From NCBI GenBank assembly GCA_009930445.1, contig RZYD01000163.1, positions 1 through 5,616 of the forward strand: DNA of 5,616 nt, given 5' to 3'. Origin of the DNA: Bacteroidia bacterium (GTDB lineage: Bacteria; Bacteroidota; Bacteroidia; Bacteroidales; BM520). Shown piece after piece: positions 5,565-5,616 of the stretch. The number at the start of each line of letters is the position of its first letter. Within the stretch, counting starts at the first letter, position 1. The notes below the pieces were generated by a model that had not been told where the DNA came from, ran no database searches, and saw only the letters and a list, made by a program, of their open reading frames with translations. A program made the translations under genes and the position numbers.

Positions 5565-5616
5565 ATGAAGAGATTTTTTATTGTTTTTACTTTCCTGCTT
5601 ATGGCCATTACTTTGC
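5565..5616 (+). CDS. Start of a gene for an exported protein (signal peptide only)
   Basis: ATG at 5565 opens 17 codons to the window edge, reading MKRFFIVFTFLLMAITL. A basic start (KR) followed by an unbroken hydrophobic core is a typical signal peptide. A lipoprotein is possible because the next bases are not seen. The start is supported by the TATTTTTG promoter element 24 bases upstream and an A-rich leader without a Shine-Dalgarno. No product can be named. Confidence 0.65.
   Translation, partial: MKRFFIVFTFLLMAITL

Noticed and set aside
1..5616. Mobile elements, CRISPR arrays, tRNA or rRNA genes
   Set aside because: I saw no transposase or integrase motifs, no terminal inverted repeats, no regularly spaced repeats and no tRNA or rRNA signatures on either strand.

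Overview
The window looks like chromosomal DNA from a member of the Bacteroidota, most likely a Bacteroidia-type organism. Four things point there: promoter elements of the TTG-N(17-23)-TAnnTTTG type, start codons with A-rich leaders and no clear Shine-Dalgarno sequence, a patatin/outer-membrane-barrel fusion protein, and a long multi-repeat DUF349 protein of the form common in that phylum. The taxonomic call is inference from style; no rRNA or other marker is present. All supported genes lie on the + strand, but each appears to have its own promoter, so this is a row of single-gene units and not an operon.

Layout. Bases 1-303 hold the C-terminal part of a heavy-metal-associated (HMA) domain protein whose tail carries two copies of a cysteine-rich 16-residue repeat. 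It ends at a strong intrinsic terminator (331-364). A promoter at 383-414 leads to a 760-residue exported protein (491-2773, GTG start) that joins a patatin lipase domain to a POTRA-like segment and an outer-membrane barrel, the architecture of type Vd autotransporters. A second promoter near 2811-2818 and a leader with two small hairpins and a two-codon upstream ORF precede a 735-residue DUF349 protein (2929-5136), which has an acidic low-complexity head, five W-x-x-x-G-x-x-P repeats and a C-terminal coiled coil. Bases 5565-5616 are the first 17 codons of another gene, which begins with a signal peptide.

The most interesting part is the 428-base gap 5137-5564. It holds a GC-rich island of about 110 bases ending in a clear intrinsic terminator, which fits a small structured RNA or a riboregulator that I cannot assign to a known family. 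It also holds three near-identical palindromes of the form TGAC-(0 or 1 base)-GTCA and a separate perfect TTCCGA-N4-TCGGAA dyad. Two of the TGAC/GTCA dyads and the TTCCGA dyad surround the promoter of the final gene, and the third sits directly upstream of the possible promoter of the RNA. My working inference is that one dimeric regulator may control both the RNA and the exported gene to its right.

No mobile element, CRISPR array, tRNA or rRNA was seen. The protein-coding genes are of recognised types. The novelty, if any, lies in the 5137-5564 region and in the cysteine-repeat tail of the first protein.
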